A stretch of 64,000 nucleotides of DNA from Amblyomma americanum (Eukaryota; Arthropoda; Arachnida; Ixodida; Ixodidae), in NCBI RefSeq assembly GCF_052857255.1, contig NW_027526485.1:2480001-2544000 (forward strand), written 5' to 3'. Below the pieces are notes generated by a model. It saw nothing but the letters and a program-made list of their open reading frames with translations. It did not search any database and was not told the origin of the DNA. Below are positions 42,951-55,600 of this stretch, in pieces. The position numbers were made by a program, and so were the translations under genes. The stretch's first letter is position 1. Every line of letters begins with the position of its first letter.

Positions 42951-45844
42951 CCCTTCACTGACGACTGTTGCCCACAGGCAACACACCAGAAAATATTTTT
43001 TTTCTGGTTCAGTTTTGGTTTTGGACGCTTTTGTTTTACTCCAAACTCCGCCCATCTTACTACCACATGGGCATGTGGCGCCATCTGACGTATAATAAAG
43101 AAATTGAAGAAGAGGAAAAAGAAGTTTGGCGCGGAAATCTCTGCACAGCAGTCGCCTACACGACTTCAGACTCTGACCGTCAATTTCCTGGTAAGCGCTC
43201 GTTTTTTTCTCCATGGATTTTTGCACTTGCTTAGAAGAACGCCTCAGTTTGCTCTTTTTCGAATTACGTCTATGGCTCTGCTAATTTGCGCCCGTAAGGG
43301 CGCGTCTCGTGTTTGTTGCCCATAGGCAACACCTGGCACTATGCTGTGTTTTTCGTCCCGTTGAGTTTACAGTGTGCCTTTTTTGTGTTTGTCTGCTAAA
43401 CTGCCTAGGCGGATAACGTACGTGCTGCACGGCCTCATGCAGGACACACGGATGGATCCCAACATATTTTATGGAAAAATAGCCGCAAAGGCGCCCCCAG
43501 AACACAGTGATGACTCTGATATGGAGTCGTCAAGCGACGAAGAACCAGAGAATGCTCCTTCAGCCCGGGCATGTAAGCATTCATTTTGTTGCCACAGCCG
43601 GAATTACGCAAACATTCAATTCGAGGCACAAATGAAGTAGCGTCCGTTGCCGAAGGAAGAGGTGCGATGTAGAGTGGGGGGGGGGGACTCGACCACAAGG
43701 GCGTATTTGGCTCGGTGCTCCCGCGTGTAGCCGCCGACTCCTGTCACGACAGACAATACCATGCGTTCCCCATTTCCCTGCCTATATATATGAGACGCAT
43801 GGTAGCGCGTGGCGCTCCGTTTATGCTGCGCAGTAGGAGTTTCTTTGTGCGTTTGCAACACCATCTTTACTTACGCATCTATCGAAACCGTAATTCTTCA
43901 GTTTGTGTTATTAGGACTGCCTTATTCACACGGGTACTTCATGTAATAATTTTTTATTACGTTTGCCTTTTTTTTTTCAGCATGTTTATATCGCATCTGC
44001 TTTCTGTTTAATTTGCACAGCTCTTTCAGCTGACTGTCAAGATGAAGGCATCTCTAGAACTCCAAGCACAGACAATATTGAAGAAATTTCCAAGCCTTCG
44101 AAAAATGGTCCTGCATGGAGTGTTGTCCAAGGCTCCACTGGTAATACCATGCCAAAGTGGAAGGACGCACCGCCCTGTCCATCCCCGGTTGAGTCTCCAA
44201 TCAGTTATTTTAGAGAATTTTTTGACATGGATTTTTTGTCTCTAATCTGTGAGCAGTCTTCCCTGTATAGCGCTCAGAGGAATCCCAACAAAGTTACTAC
44301 AATGACTGTCAACGATTTGGAGCAGTTTATCGGTACAGTGCTCACTATGTCAATTATGAAGCTGCCTCAAACGCGCATGTACTGGTCGGAAAGGTTCGGC
44401 ATCAGTCAAGTTGCCGACACCATGACGAGAGACAGATGGGAAGAAATCAAACAGTCACTGCACTTCAATGACAACCAGGAGGCACCGGACCTCAATAATG
44501 CCGAACGCGACAGGTTGTACAAAGTGCGGCCCCAACTGGACCACGTGGTCTCCAAATGCCGTGAAATACCAAAATCTCAGAAACTATGCGTTGATGAGCA
44601 GCTGGTGCCTTTCAAAGGCCGCAGCTCATTGAAGCAGTACTTGCCAAACAAGCCAAAGAAATGGGGTTATAAACTATTCCTTCTCTGCGATGAGTGCGGC
44701 ATAATGTACAACTTTGAAGTGTACACAGGCAAAATTTTTCCGCAGCCGGGTTTTCCAGACGTCGGTGCCAGCGGCAACATCGTTCTCAGAATGGCGAGTG
44801 TCGTGCCTCGCGGTCTAGACTACATCCTGTATTTTGACAACTGGTTTTGCAGTGTGGACTTACAGGCGGTCCTCAAAAAGGCTGGTATCAGTTCCGTAGG
44901 CACAGTACGCGAAGCTCGCCTGAAAGGATGCAAACTTCCATCCGACAAAGAGCTAAAAAAGAAAGGGCGTGGCTCTTACGTGGAGATGGAGACGACATTT
45001 GAAGGGGTGAGTCTGAGGGCTGTGAAGTGGTTTGACAATCGCCCCGTCACGCTGCTGTCCACATTTGCATCGGCATCACCAGAGAATACTGTGAAGCGCT
45101 TTGACAAGAAGACCCGAACGTCGGTGAGCATAACTCGTCCTTCTATTGTAGGTGTCTACAATGAGTGCATGGGCGGTGTGGATCTAATGGACATGCTTGT
45201 GGCGCTGTACCGCATCAACTTGAGATCCAAAAAGTGGTACAGGCGGCTATTCTTCCATTTATTGGATGTCGTAATCGTCAACTGCTGGCTCCTGTACCGC
45301 CGAGATGCAACCGCGGCTAAGGTGCCACGCAACCAGCAAATGACCCTACTGCTTTTGAAAGCAGAGATAGCGTGCGTTTTGAAACAGCAGGGAAAGGTTG
45401 CAGCACCTTCCAGAAGGCAACAAAATTGAAAATGAACTACAAGCGAAGAAGCGCCGTGGGCCAGCAGCTCTTGTACCCTGCAAGGAGATTAGGCTGGACA
45501 CTATTGATCACCTCCCGATGTTTTCTCCCAAAAAAGGTCGATGCAAATACCCCAACTGCACAGGCATTACACGTGTAATGTGCAGAAAGTGTAACGTACA
45601 CCTTTGTTTCACTCCAGAAAAAGAGTGCATATACAAGTTCCACACTACCCCGTAAGAATTGTGCAATGACGCCTCCTTAAGGACTCATGCCTACTGTTGC
45701 CCACAGGCAACAAAGCTATATTTCAGCTGATATGTATAGCAATTTTTTGTGTTTAGAAAGTATGCATTGTCATGCTCTAATAAGTGCAGATATGAGAGAA
45801 ATAAATGATTTTTTCAAGTATTTTATTGTCTCGTCAATAAAGGG
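42951..45844 (+). mobile_element. piggyBac transposon, complete (2.9 kb)
   Basis: CCCTTCACTGACGA on the left pairs with TCGTCAATAAAGGG on the right. TTAA lies on both sides (42947-42950 and 45845-45848). Subterminal palindromes GTTGCCCACAGGCAAC lie at 42967-42982 and 45696-45711, with a variant GTTGCCCATAGGCAAC at 43315-43330. One transposase gene fills the interior. The layout (short TIR plus internal repeats) is that of active piggyBac elements. Confidence 0.92.
43452..45655 (+). CDS. piggyBac transposase, two exons, one C-terminal frameshift
   Basis: Exon 1 is 43452-43572 (MDPNIFYGKIAAKAPPEHSD, acidic DDSDMESSSDEE) and ends at a GTAAGC donor. Exon 2 starts at 44021 after TTAATTTGCACAG, and phase 1 joins give RASLSADCQDEG. 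The core has D in KLCVDEQLVPFKG, D in YILYFDNWFCSVDL and D in NECMGGVDLMDML, the DDD triad of piggyBac. The frame stops at 45429. A +1 shift near 45395 restores a C-terminal cysteine-rich domain (GRCKYPNC, RVMCRKCNVHLCFTPEKEC), the zinc-binding domain that reads the ends. About 560 residues in all. One lesion only; it could be a sequencing error. Confidence 0.9.
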
Positions 45845-45942
45845 TTAAGTTTTTTTTCTTCTGTACATTATATGTTAGTACGTTTTTTTTCGCACTCGCC
45901 GTCATATTCTGTGTCCTCCATTCCTATTCTGTTAGTCTGATG

Positions 45943-45946
<4 letters not shown>

Positions 45947-45995
<49 letters not shown>
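45947..45995. repeat. (TA)n microsatellite
   Basis: About 24 TA units. It marks the truncated 3' edge of the LINE fragment that follows on the minus strand. Confidence 0.95.
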
Positions 45996-45999
<4 letters not shown>

Positions 46000-47600
46000 A
46001 TGGTTTGTGTGGAAGCAGAGTGACTGCTACAGCTTCAAATCTTGTTTTTAGTTTTAGCTCACGAGCCAGGACACCGTTTTTCACTATGATGGCGACACCT
46101 CCTGACCGCATGCTCGCCTGTTCTCAGTTGAGACGGAAAACAGTATAATTCTTAAGAAAATTATTTTTTAGAGGCCCAAAATTTGTCTCTTGTAGCAACA
46201 GGAGCGTGTGCTCCAAGGAATCTTTTATGTTGCTGTAGTTGTTCAGAGGTCCTCTACAGTTCCATTGAATTATGAAAGCCATCTTAATTTTGTATTTCTA
46301 TGGAGTGAAAAACTAGATCAAATTGTTTACGGCCCCATGACTGGGAGCCTGTCTTTTTTTTTTTTTTTACCAATCCAGATAGCTCCGCCGACCACCCAAC
46401 GTGCATGGCACGGGGCTGCTGGGTCGTGTCCATTGCCTCTGCAGAGGCGCTGGACGACCGTGCAGGGCGTTAGACCTCGACCTGTGGGAGGAGGTCTTGA
46501 GGGCCACTGACCTGCGGGCCTGGGTGGCCTCTTTTTGGGCTGGTGGAGTAGTGCTACCTACTCCACCCAGGGACACGGATGGCCCCGCCCTAGTCTCACT
46601 GTGAGTGGCCTGGGCAGGTGCCAAAGCCTGGTGTAGTGCGCTGGGCCCACACACCACATCAGTGAAGTTTGTTTTTGCTGTGAAGGAGAATGTGTTTGTG
46701 TGCATCCCCTTCTGGCTTCTTTTAAAGAAATGTTTTCAGTAGTTTTCAGTGTGATTATTTCTTTTTCTTTCTTCCAGGACGGACAAACCCTGGAGTATGC
46801 AGCATGGTCTCCATCACAGTTTGCGCAGCGTGGGGCGCCATCACAGTCATCAGAAGAGTGATCTTTCGAAGCGTGAAATCTCTGTAAACTGTGGCCGAAC
46901 CTCTGGCAGTTAAAGCATCGTCAACGATTAGGAATAGAAGGGCTCACATTAATTTTCAGATAGTCCACTTCAATTGAGTCTGGGAGAGTACTGTGCGCAA
47001 ATGTCAAGACTGAGTTTTGTCGGGATTTCTTTGCCCTCTTTTCTTATTCTGATCCTGTGGACATCAACGACGTTTTATTCAGCAAGCCCTTCTTTGATTT
47101 CTTGTTCAGCGAGGTCGAGGAAATTATTCTCTGAAGTTACACCATGGACTGTGTTGAGGGATCGATGGGCAGTGATGGAGACAGATATGTCACCTATGGA
47201 CACAATGTTGGAAAGTTTTGAGAGTTGGACATTATCTCGGAGTTCGAGCAAGAGGTCTCCACTAGCCATTTTTGTAACCTTGTAGCCTAAGCCCAAGGCA
47301 CCCGTCAGGCATTTTTCGACAATGAATGGAGAGATTATTCTAGCAGATTTCTCTGTTTGTTCACTATGTATCACATGAAATTTTGAAAAACTTTGCTTCT
47401 TTTTCTGCAGGAACTGCTGGGTTACATCGGTCCACCCTCTCTTGAGAGGGCGATCTGTTGATGAGAGAAGATTAGCCATAGAATATGTTGTGTTTCGGCT
47501 ACGGTGCCAGCCACCCACCATGGAGCCCAACGAAAGGACGGGGCAGGTACTTGCAAGCAAGTCCTGCCCACGCCAGCTGTACACCCCAGCTATAACCAAA
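46000..47600 (-). pseudogene. I-clade-like LINE: ORF1 and the start of ORF2 endonuclease
   Basis: On minus: an ORF1 N-terminus with KSARIISPFIVEKCLTGALG, GYKVTKMASGDLLLELRDNV and QLSKLSNIVSIGDISVSITA (RNA-recognition-like fold), then NFLDLAEQEIKEGLAE. Frameshifts follow, with traces of a zinc-knuckle region and NCDGDHAAYSRVCPSWKKE. ORF2 starts at about 46285 with MAFIIQWNCRGPLNN, then QETNFGPLKNNFL and SGGVAIIVKNGV, the first blocks of the APE endonuclease. It is cut at the (TA)n tract. The long frame to 47941 includes the LINE 5' leader read as protein. Confidence 0.8.
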
Positions 47601-49291
47601 TATGACGCAACTCGGGGTGGTTCGCCACACAAGGTTGACCCTAGCCACCAATGAAAAGTGAAAAAAACCGAGAAGGGAGGAGGAGACAGGAGAGTTGTGA
47701 GAAAGAGATAGGAAAGTGAAAGGTGGAGGGGAGGACAGGAAAAGGCAACTGCCGATTTCCCCCAGTCGGGTCGGAGGTGCCGTCTGCAGGCAGCTGGGGC
47801 CAAAGTGGTGTGTTGCCTCCGCCGAGGGGCCTTAAAGGTCCAAACACTCGGCATCAGCTTAACCACCAGGATCCCCTTTTCCCCGGACACGGCGATGCCA
47901 CGCACGGCGAGGCGCGGGTGCTCAGGTCCGTGGTGATGCACTGTTCACCATCACCCCCCTGCGGGGATGTCCCTGCGGATGCTCGGGAACCCGTGGTATC
48001 GCCACTCACAAACGCCTGCACGCTGTAGATGCCCCTCTGAGGGGCTTTTGAAAGCAAGTGGCTCAACATTTATGTAAGTTGTTTTGTACAACTAAGTGTA
48101 GCATATTCAAACGTATGTATACATTTCACTGTACTGTGTATAATTTTGCTTTCTTCTTCCTGTAATGACTCTGAAATGAGAGTTGACAGTATATGTGAAT
48201 AAAAGAAAAGGTGTGACACTATTCCCGCACCTGTGAAACAGCAATAATGCAGTCTACAAATACATAGGTACTGGTGATTATGACATGGCTATGCTGCATC
48301 AAGCGAGTACTTGAGAAAAATTAAGAAAGCTGCAAGGCCGTTTTTTTTTCTTCAAGTTATTCATGCTGACACAACTTAAAGACGCAAAGCCTCAATCCCA
48401 ATCAGAAGTTTCGAAAGGCATGTGCCATGCACTTTGAATACCCTTTGCCTTGTCTAACCTCCAGTTGTGATACGAAAATGTTGAAACAGAAGCAGCCAAC
48501 AACCACTTCAAAGTGGAGGGTCAGCTTTTCCAATTAAGTGCTAGACAGGTGGCTCCAATATGAAAGGAGACCTTTGCTGTTTGCAGGAAAGCTGGCCAGC
48601 TTATGTCATGAGACATCCACCAAATTGCCCACTTGAGACACTTTTATGTTTTTGCACTTAATTCAATGGAAGCTGCAGACCTAAGCAAGGCACAGACTTC
48701 ATGCAATTACTGAAAACCTGGTAAGCAGAAACTTTCACAAGTGCTCCACTGAGAAGCAAACCTTGTGGCTCAAAGAGTTTCAATGCCCATCACGACAAGC
48801 AAGTCAGTGCAGTGCCACTGCACTGCCTAGCAAAGGAGGCGACACCCAAGAGCCTACAGCCGGCATGGACAACCTTGACAGCCCATCCATTTCCCCCCCA
48901 ACTGGCAATGCCCCAATCTCAAGGCACCCAAGTTGGATTTGGTACTAATTTCATTTGTTGCTGCCCAAATGCAAAACCAACCCTCAGCCTTCATGCCTCA
49001 CTTGCACTGCCAGGCCATAAGGAGTGTGAGGCAAAGCTGGGAACAGGACAGCACTTCCTTTTAGTCGCCGAGGGTAGAACGAGTTGGCTTGTTCCACCAG
49101 TGGCAAACTGGCCAACCAGGCACTCCAGGAGGGTGGGTAAGGGAGGGGGGATTGCGTGGCAACTGGGCATGTGTAGAGGCAATGCTACGGGTTTGTGCAA
49201 GATCCAGGGCAGGCTGTGGTAGACAATGTAGGTAGGGCTGGGAGGGGGTGTTTGCTGAGTATGCAGAGTGAGGCTACTCGTAGCACTGGGT
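47601..49291. other. LINE leader (to about 47950), then no gene recognised
   Basis: 47601-47950 reads as the 5' leader of the minus-strand LINE. 48050-48220 ends in GTGAATAAAAGAAAAGG and may be a plus-strand 3' tail. Frames at 48763-49222 are P/S-rich on plus and G/L-rich on minus, but without splice signals I trust. Confidence 0.3.
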
Positions 49292-49688
49292 GGGGGGAAG
49301 GCAGCGTCTGGGGGCCTCGCTGATGTTTGTCATAGTGGGTGTTTATGTTGTGCCTGCATTTAAGGCTACCTTCCCAGGTCGGTTGGAAAGGCCATGGGAA
49401 TGCAGGTGCCCGGTGCGCGATGTCGCAGGCAAGCCGGTGGACCAGCTAGTTTCCTGCAATTCTTGCGTGGCCAAGGACCCACCGGAGCATGGCAGTGCGC
49501 GGTCGTAGGTACTCCAGCATGGTGTGCAGGTCGTTTCTAATGGTGGAGGGGATGTGTCCACTTTGGAGCACCCTTATGGCCACCATGGAGTCTGTGTATA
49601 ACCATGAGGGTTTGGCGCGATGGCTGTAAGGTCCAGTTTGCTCGCCACAATGGGAAGGAGTTGAAGAATGGGTAACAATAACAGTCAT
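49292..49688 (-). pseudogene. LINE RNase H domain remnant (I-clade-like)
   Basis: SWLYTDSMVAIRVLQSGHIP (the TDS block), then LHTMLEYLRPRTAMLRWVLG and GHARIAGN, a stop, and CDIAHRAPAFPWPFQPTW. This is the RNase H domain found downstream of RT in I-clade LINEs (D-S, W-V-P/L-G-H, G-N-E-x-A-D). The E and following D are lost at the stop. It belongs to a different copy from the LINE at 46000-47600, because it lies on its 5' side. Confidence 0.75.
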
Positions 49689-52453
49689 GCTACAAGCAGC
49701 AACACTAGGTGCTGGTCAAGGTAGTAGCACTAGAATGCTCAGATAAGCAGCACATTGAACTCCACACATGCCCGTCAGTCATTGATGCTCTTGTTTTGGT
49801 GCTGTTATAGTTGACGTGCCAACTGCCCAACATACATGCACTGCCTAGGCCCTGTCATACTGCACCAGTTGATGCACACTGACAACACATTTCATCATGG
49901 TCATGGCAGGAAGAGAAGCTGGTGCAAGCCCACACCGACCTGTCTTCCAGCCATTTGCACAAAAGCTTGACAAATTTCACAGCGTACTTAAATGCAACTC
50001 CCAAGTGGTTTCGCTGCAGACAAACCTGGGCCAAGAGATAAGCAGTCACTTTGGACTTTGATGCTTTAAATCATCTCCTGCATTAAGTTAGAAACCCAGC
50101 TACTACATACCCACCACTGGAACACAATGGTTCTTGCACCTGCAGCTTTCACACTACATGTATTCACCTGTTGCCTCCAGAACAGCAGGTACCTGTCTCA
50201 GCTTTAATTATGATATTAGGAGCATAAAAAACTTACGTAGGAAGACCGGCACAACTAATATTTGAAGGGTTGCAAGAGAAAGGCACAAAAATGTATTGAA
50301 GGGAAGCTGAAAATAAGGTTGCAGGTTACAGAGTGCCATTAAGTTGCACTACACTACCTGTGAGTCTATAACACGAGTCTTGCAGTTCAGAGCACAGTTC
50401 TGCAGTGACAAAGTGTGAAACAATGCTTCAGGGCTAGCTTCCATTTAACCTAGGTTCTTGAGCAGGCACTGAGCCTCAAACTATTTCAGTATTGGGCGGA
50501 TATCAAATTATGCAGCCCAATTCTACATGCAGGCAAGAATACCTTACAAGCAGCAGCCCTAGTGCAATTGTGCCATGCTTGCAACATGCCAAAGCGGTTT
50601 GAGGTAGCATGATATGCACAAGTGACCCACTGTTACTGCACACCTGGAGATAAGAAAACATTGCCGCACAGATGAATGCCTTAGGAATAACGTGCAACCC
50701 AGGTAATTAACAAAAATATCTTATTCGTTGCATGAAATCAATTAAACAGAGCTTAAGAAGCAACGTGCGACATAATCCACTGCTTGTGATTAAAATCATT
50801 ACGCTACCGCATGTCAGGCAATTGACAATGAGGGAGCGAGTCATGGTATACATCCGACTGGTCAGACAGCATGTGCACTGAGACCATTTTGCAGCCAGCG
50901 TCTCGAGAGCTTCAGCGCCCGCTAATAACAATCTGCCTACTAAGGATCGCCAAGTGGCTGACCGCGGGCAAAGCGAGTGTCGCATCCGCGACGATACCAA
51001 CCAGCGGTGTCTTTTGGCACAGCATGCGGTCAAGGGCGCACAGGAAAGCCAAAAAGTGCCTACCTGTTGGGTACCTGCGCTGTAACATACGCCGGCTCAT
51101 CGTTGTGCGCTGGCTACGGTTTCTTCAGGAGGCCACGAAAGGGAAAGCGAGAAGAAAATGCGTCACACGCACGGCTGGGTAAAAGGTTCACTCAGCTCTG
51201 AAATGAGGAAACGTGACCCCGCGACGACACGGTTGCGCCTAGTGACCGCGTGCACGCGTTTGTGAGCTGGCGCACAAGCGCGAGCACGGGCCGCTACAGG
51301 GGGCTTCCACGCAATACATTTATTCGTTCGATCGAAATGGTAGGCTGCTCCGACGACGAGCCTCAAACACGGCTCACTACTCCCAAGCCCTGCCGTGCCA
51401 TGTTTTGATATGACGTGACGCCCTTCCTGCTTTATTAACCACCGTTACCCGCACGGCCATGCAAACGTCATATCATTGATTCGTTGTGAAGTGATCGATA
51501 CTTATTTTTACACTTTCAACGCCCGATCGAACGGTCCTTAGGCTTAGAAAGCAGCTGTATTGTGGTGAACATATGTCACTTCCGTTGGCGACGTGTACCA
51601 GCCGCATCGCCTGCGGTGATGAGGATGGCCTGTCGCTACGCTCAGCGTTCGCGCTCTTAGCCAGCCTCACGCAATGAAAAGGGTGGCGCCCCAGCTTTAG
51701 CCTCGGACGACCACAATTTGATTATTGAGCATCAACGCGACAAAAAAGTGATCAACATACCAGTAGCACCCACTGGCCAGCAGTCCATCCATACTTATCC
51801 GTGTTAGTGCGGGAAAGAAGTGACAGGTGGCACGGCGGTAGCCAAGAACCAGAGCAAAAAATTAGTTTTATGCCAGTTTTCGACAAATTCACTCTAAATA
51901 GCCGTTTCTGGTGGTAGTTATTAAGCTCAATACTTTCTGCACAAAACTAAACGTTTTGTTTAAATTCTTAGCATAGGAATAGACTTGCACTAATTACACG
52001 ATTTTTTTTTTTTTGCAGAGAAACGCCTTCAGTACCATTTAATCGTCTTTAAAATAAACATATCACCGCTATTAAATACTTACAGATATGTAATATTTTT
52101 TATTACTGTAGTCAATAAATTTCGAGGATGACCGATTTTGGGGGGCACCAGGGAAGAGTTAATAAAAATAAAATTTGTAACCTCACTTGGCACCACTGGC
52201 ACCACTGGGAAAACTATCATCTTTAAAGCATCGAGGTGGTGACAGGACACACAATAGGACACGTGCAACTGGAATATTCGGAAGCGTGTCGTGCGCCGGC
52301 GGAGAGCTTGTCGTTTCGTGGTTTCAGCGAAACGACCTCGTGTTGTCCAAATCTTTCTTTGTCCATGTTCTTGCTCACTTGTAAACGTGTTTGCTAGAGT
52401 CACTAAATAAAGCCTGACTCTAGTGTTTGCAATGCACCAACTCGGCCAAAGGT
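49689..52453. other. No gene recognised; GC-rich promoter-like block at 51050-51400
   Basis: A 32-codon minus frame at 50548-50643 has a good acceptor (TTATCTCCAG) and donor (GTAAGG) in phase 0, but its hydrophobic composition does not match the host gene. The block at 51050-51400 is CG-rich with few stops and could be a promoter or first exon. 52300-52330 contains GTCGTTTCG and CGAAACGAC as a short stem. Confidence 0.3.
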
Positions 52454-52593
52454 TCTTGTGGCGGGGGTAGCGCAGCACGAGACAAAGAAGAGAGAGGCGG
52501 GACACGACGCTGACTAACAACCAGATTTTTTTAATGCAAGTCTTTGTCTCGTGCTGCGCTGCTCCAGCCACAAGATCATGCACCAACCAGCCC
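52454..52593. repeat. Foldback hairpin d (33-bp arms)
   Basis: CTTGTGGCGGGGGTAGCGCA onward at 52455 and its partner ending CCAGCCACAAG at 52574 share the core GCGCAGCACGAGACAAAG. CACCAACCAGCCC follows at 52581-52593. The loop contains GACGCTGACTAACAACCAGA, again like a Penelope-like start. Confidence 0.75.
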
Positions 52594-52634
52594 AACTTTT
52601 CACGTTGTTAATCGCCCAAAAGTCATGAAATTGG

Positions 52635-55600
52635 ATGAAAGCTCAGGGCAGCTCGACAAATGGATATAGCCGGAGGGCGATAGCACAGCAGGTGCAGATC
52701 GTGGTGTGCAAAGTGCCGGAGGTGCAAGGACGGAACGGAGAGGTTGCCAAGGTCGTTGTAGCTGTTAATCGAGAGATAAGGAAGTTAAGCGACGAGAGGG
52801 ACTTTGAAGTGGCAGACATACACAGGGAAGTGCATAGAGCAGGCTTTGTCAGAGGCTTTACACGAGATGGCATCCATTTTAGTGGAAGGCTAGGAGCAGA
52901 GATTGGCTGGCTCCTGGCAGGCCGGGCAGTAGCTTTTTTAGGGGGTCCACTGCAGCTCAGAGCGTAGGGGTAGGTAGAAGTGAAGTAGAAAGTGTAACAA
53001 TATCGGCTGAGCCCAACAAAATGACCACTAGGAGGTCCAGGAAGAAAACTACTAAAAAGAAATTTAACACCAGGATCAGGTACATAAACATGCAAGGCAG
53101 CAGAAAGAGAGCGAAGTGGTCAGAAATAGAACAGCAGTTAAAGGACGAAGAAGTGGGTGTATACACGCTATGTGAGACACATCTCGGGGATCTAGAAGAT
53201 CCACCGTTTATTGATGGCTGTATATATCTGGGAAGGGAGCAACAGAACAACTACGGAGAGGAAGGGAGGTGGAGTAGGTATGCTGATACATCAAGGAACA
53301 AATTGGCAAAGATAAAGTCAACTTGCAAAGAACATGTCTGGGTATCGGGTACAATTACCGGTAAAAGGACATGGCTAGGAGTAGTTTATTTAGGGATGGG
53401 ACAAATGCAGGCAAGAGAACACGGATCTAGTTAGTGTCTCAATGACGATATAAAGCAGTTTGGAGACGGTGCCGATATTATTCTGCTGGGTGACACGAAA
53501 CACCACATCGAGAATCTGGATGGATACACAGATTGTAGCAGGAAGTTGATGCTAGACTTCTGTGAGCGACGCAACCTAGTTATTGTAAATAGAGAAACTA
53601 AGTGTGAGGGACAAATCACGTGGGAATCCCGTAACAGGCAGATGACCATTGACTACTGCCTGATGTCGCAGGGGATCTATAGCAAGCTCACAATGATGGA
53701 AACAGACGAAGAGGGGAAGCACAGCCTGGGAAGTGATCATAAGCGTATTAGTCTGCAGTTAGGAGCCCTGATCAAAAGAGAAATGAAGGGAAGTCAAAAG
53801 GGTACACAAAACTGAATGACGAACAAATAGCGCAAATAGCAGCCGGCATAGAGGAAGCAATAGACACACATACCATGGAAAAGTGGGATTATAATCAGTT
53901 ATAACTCCTCATTAGTACAAAAATAAATGAAGTAAAAGGAGTAAACCGCTGGAGAGGAAAGAGAAAACCAAGAAGTTGGTGGAATAAGGAAATCATTGAG
54001 GCCATCGAATAATGACGGTTGGCATCACGGGAATACAGAGAAGCAAAGATGGCTCAGTTATCTGAAGAGGAAATAGGCCAAAAATGAAAAAAATTATCGA
54101 AAAAGAAATAACAAGTGCAGGTCTTCGTCCAGGCTAAAATAAAGCAGTCCTCTGATCGCTGGCTGGCTGAAGTTCGCGATGCCACTAAAGGGAGCCAAGA
54201 AAATTCTGGAACCATATAAGCTGGCTGGGTAAAATGAATCAAAGAAAGAAGGAACAGATTCAAGATGCTGAGGGAAAATGTTTAGAGGGAGATGATGCTG
54301 CGACGTACATTGCATCAGTTAGAGCTAAGTCATTTAGGAGCGATGATAGGGTAATCTCCCAAAATGAGGGAGCAACACAGAACCGCACAATAGAAAACAG
54401 CTTAAAATTGACCAGTCTTAACCGGAAAAAGGCAGAAGCAAATATTCCAAAATGCGCATCCGCAGGGATAGACGAAATTCAAATCAAGCTCATTAATGAT
54501 TGGCCCAAGAGGCAAGGGAACGCTGATAAAAGCATTGGAGGCAGTCATAACAACTAAGCCGATTCCGCACAGATGGAAGTAAAATGAATTTCATTTATAA
54601 AGGCAAAGGCGATAAGATGAACATAAAATCCTTCCAACCAATTACGATAACATCAGTTATATACAGGCTGACGATGCAGGAGGTGAAATTAAAAATGCAG
54701 TCATGGGTAGAAAGTAATAGAATACTCTGAAAACTTCAGAACGGGTTCAGAAGGTGTAGGCGCTTAGATAATAGCCTGTTCGTGCTTACCCAGTGCATAC
54801 AAATAGTTAAGGCAGAAAACAGACCTCTGTATTTAGTCTTCCTGGACATAAGCTTTGCATACTACAACGTTAACAGGGAACTACTAAGAACTATTAAAAG
54901 ATTAAGGTATCCATCACTAGATAATTGATTTTCTACAGGAAATATATCACGAAAATAAAGTTGAACTAACATGAGAAGGGATTAAGAGTACGACAAGTGT
55001 CGAGGGTGCACAAAGGAATAAGGCAAGGTTGTCCTCTATCACCGCTGCTGTTCAGGCTTAAAATGATTAATAAGGAAAGAAGGCTATAAGGAAGCAATCT
55101 CGGTTATAATTTCTCGTGCAGATTAGGCGGAAAAGGGTGTTAAGCAGCGACTACCGGGTTCAATGTATGCGGACGATATTTTACTGTTAGCAGATAGCCA
55201 GGAAGATTTGCAAACTCTGGTTAATTGCTGTGGAGACGAAGGAGACAGTCTAGGTTTCAGTTGTAGCGCAAATAAGTCCGGTGTGATGATTTTCAATGGT
55301 ACAACTGATCAGGAGCTTACAATACAAGGCCATGAAATACCCCGAGTGGCCGAATACAAATACCTCGGGGTATGGGTAAACGAAGGGCAGATGTACACGG
55401 AAAAGCACGAAGAGATGCCGGGATAATGAAACATAGGGCATTGTGGGGGTACAATAGGAATGAAGTACTGAGAGGTATTTCGAAAGGATCGAATAATGGT
55501 GCCGGGGCTCACTTTCGGGAATGCGGTTCTGTGCTTAAGGGCAGAAGTTCAGTCGAGATTAGAAGTAAATCAGAGTGCTGTTGGAAGATTAGCACTTGGT

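Noticed and set aside
45935..45950. Hammerhead ribozyme core (CTGATGA) next to the (TA)n tract
   Set aside because: The required GAAA partner and flanking stems are not visible; the word is short enough to occur by chance.
47075..47941. 288-codon minus frame as a host gene
   Set aside because: Its C-terminal half is LINE ORF1; the N-terminal half is the LINE leader read through.
48763..49222. P/S-rich frames as an exon
   Set aside because: Both strands are open over parts and I found no matching splice pair.
50548..50643. Additional host-gene exon on minus
   Set aside because: Splice sites and phase are acceptable, but the peptide is hydrophobic and cysteine-rich, unlike exons A-F, and nothing else supports it.
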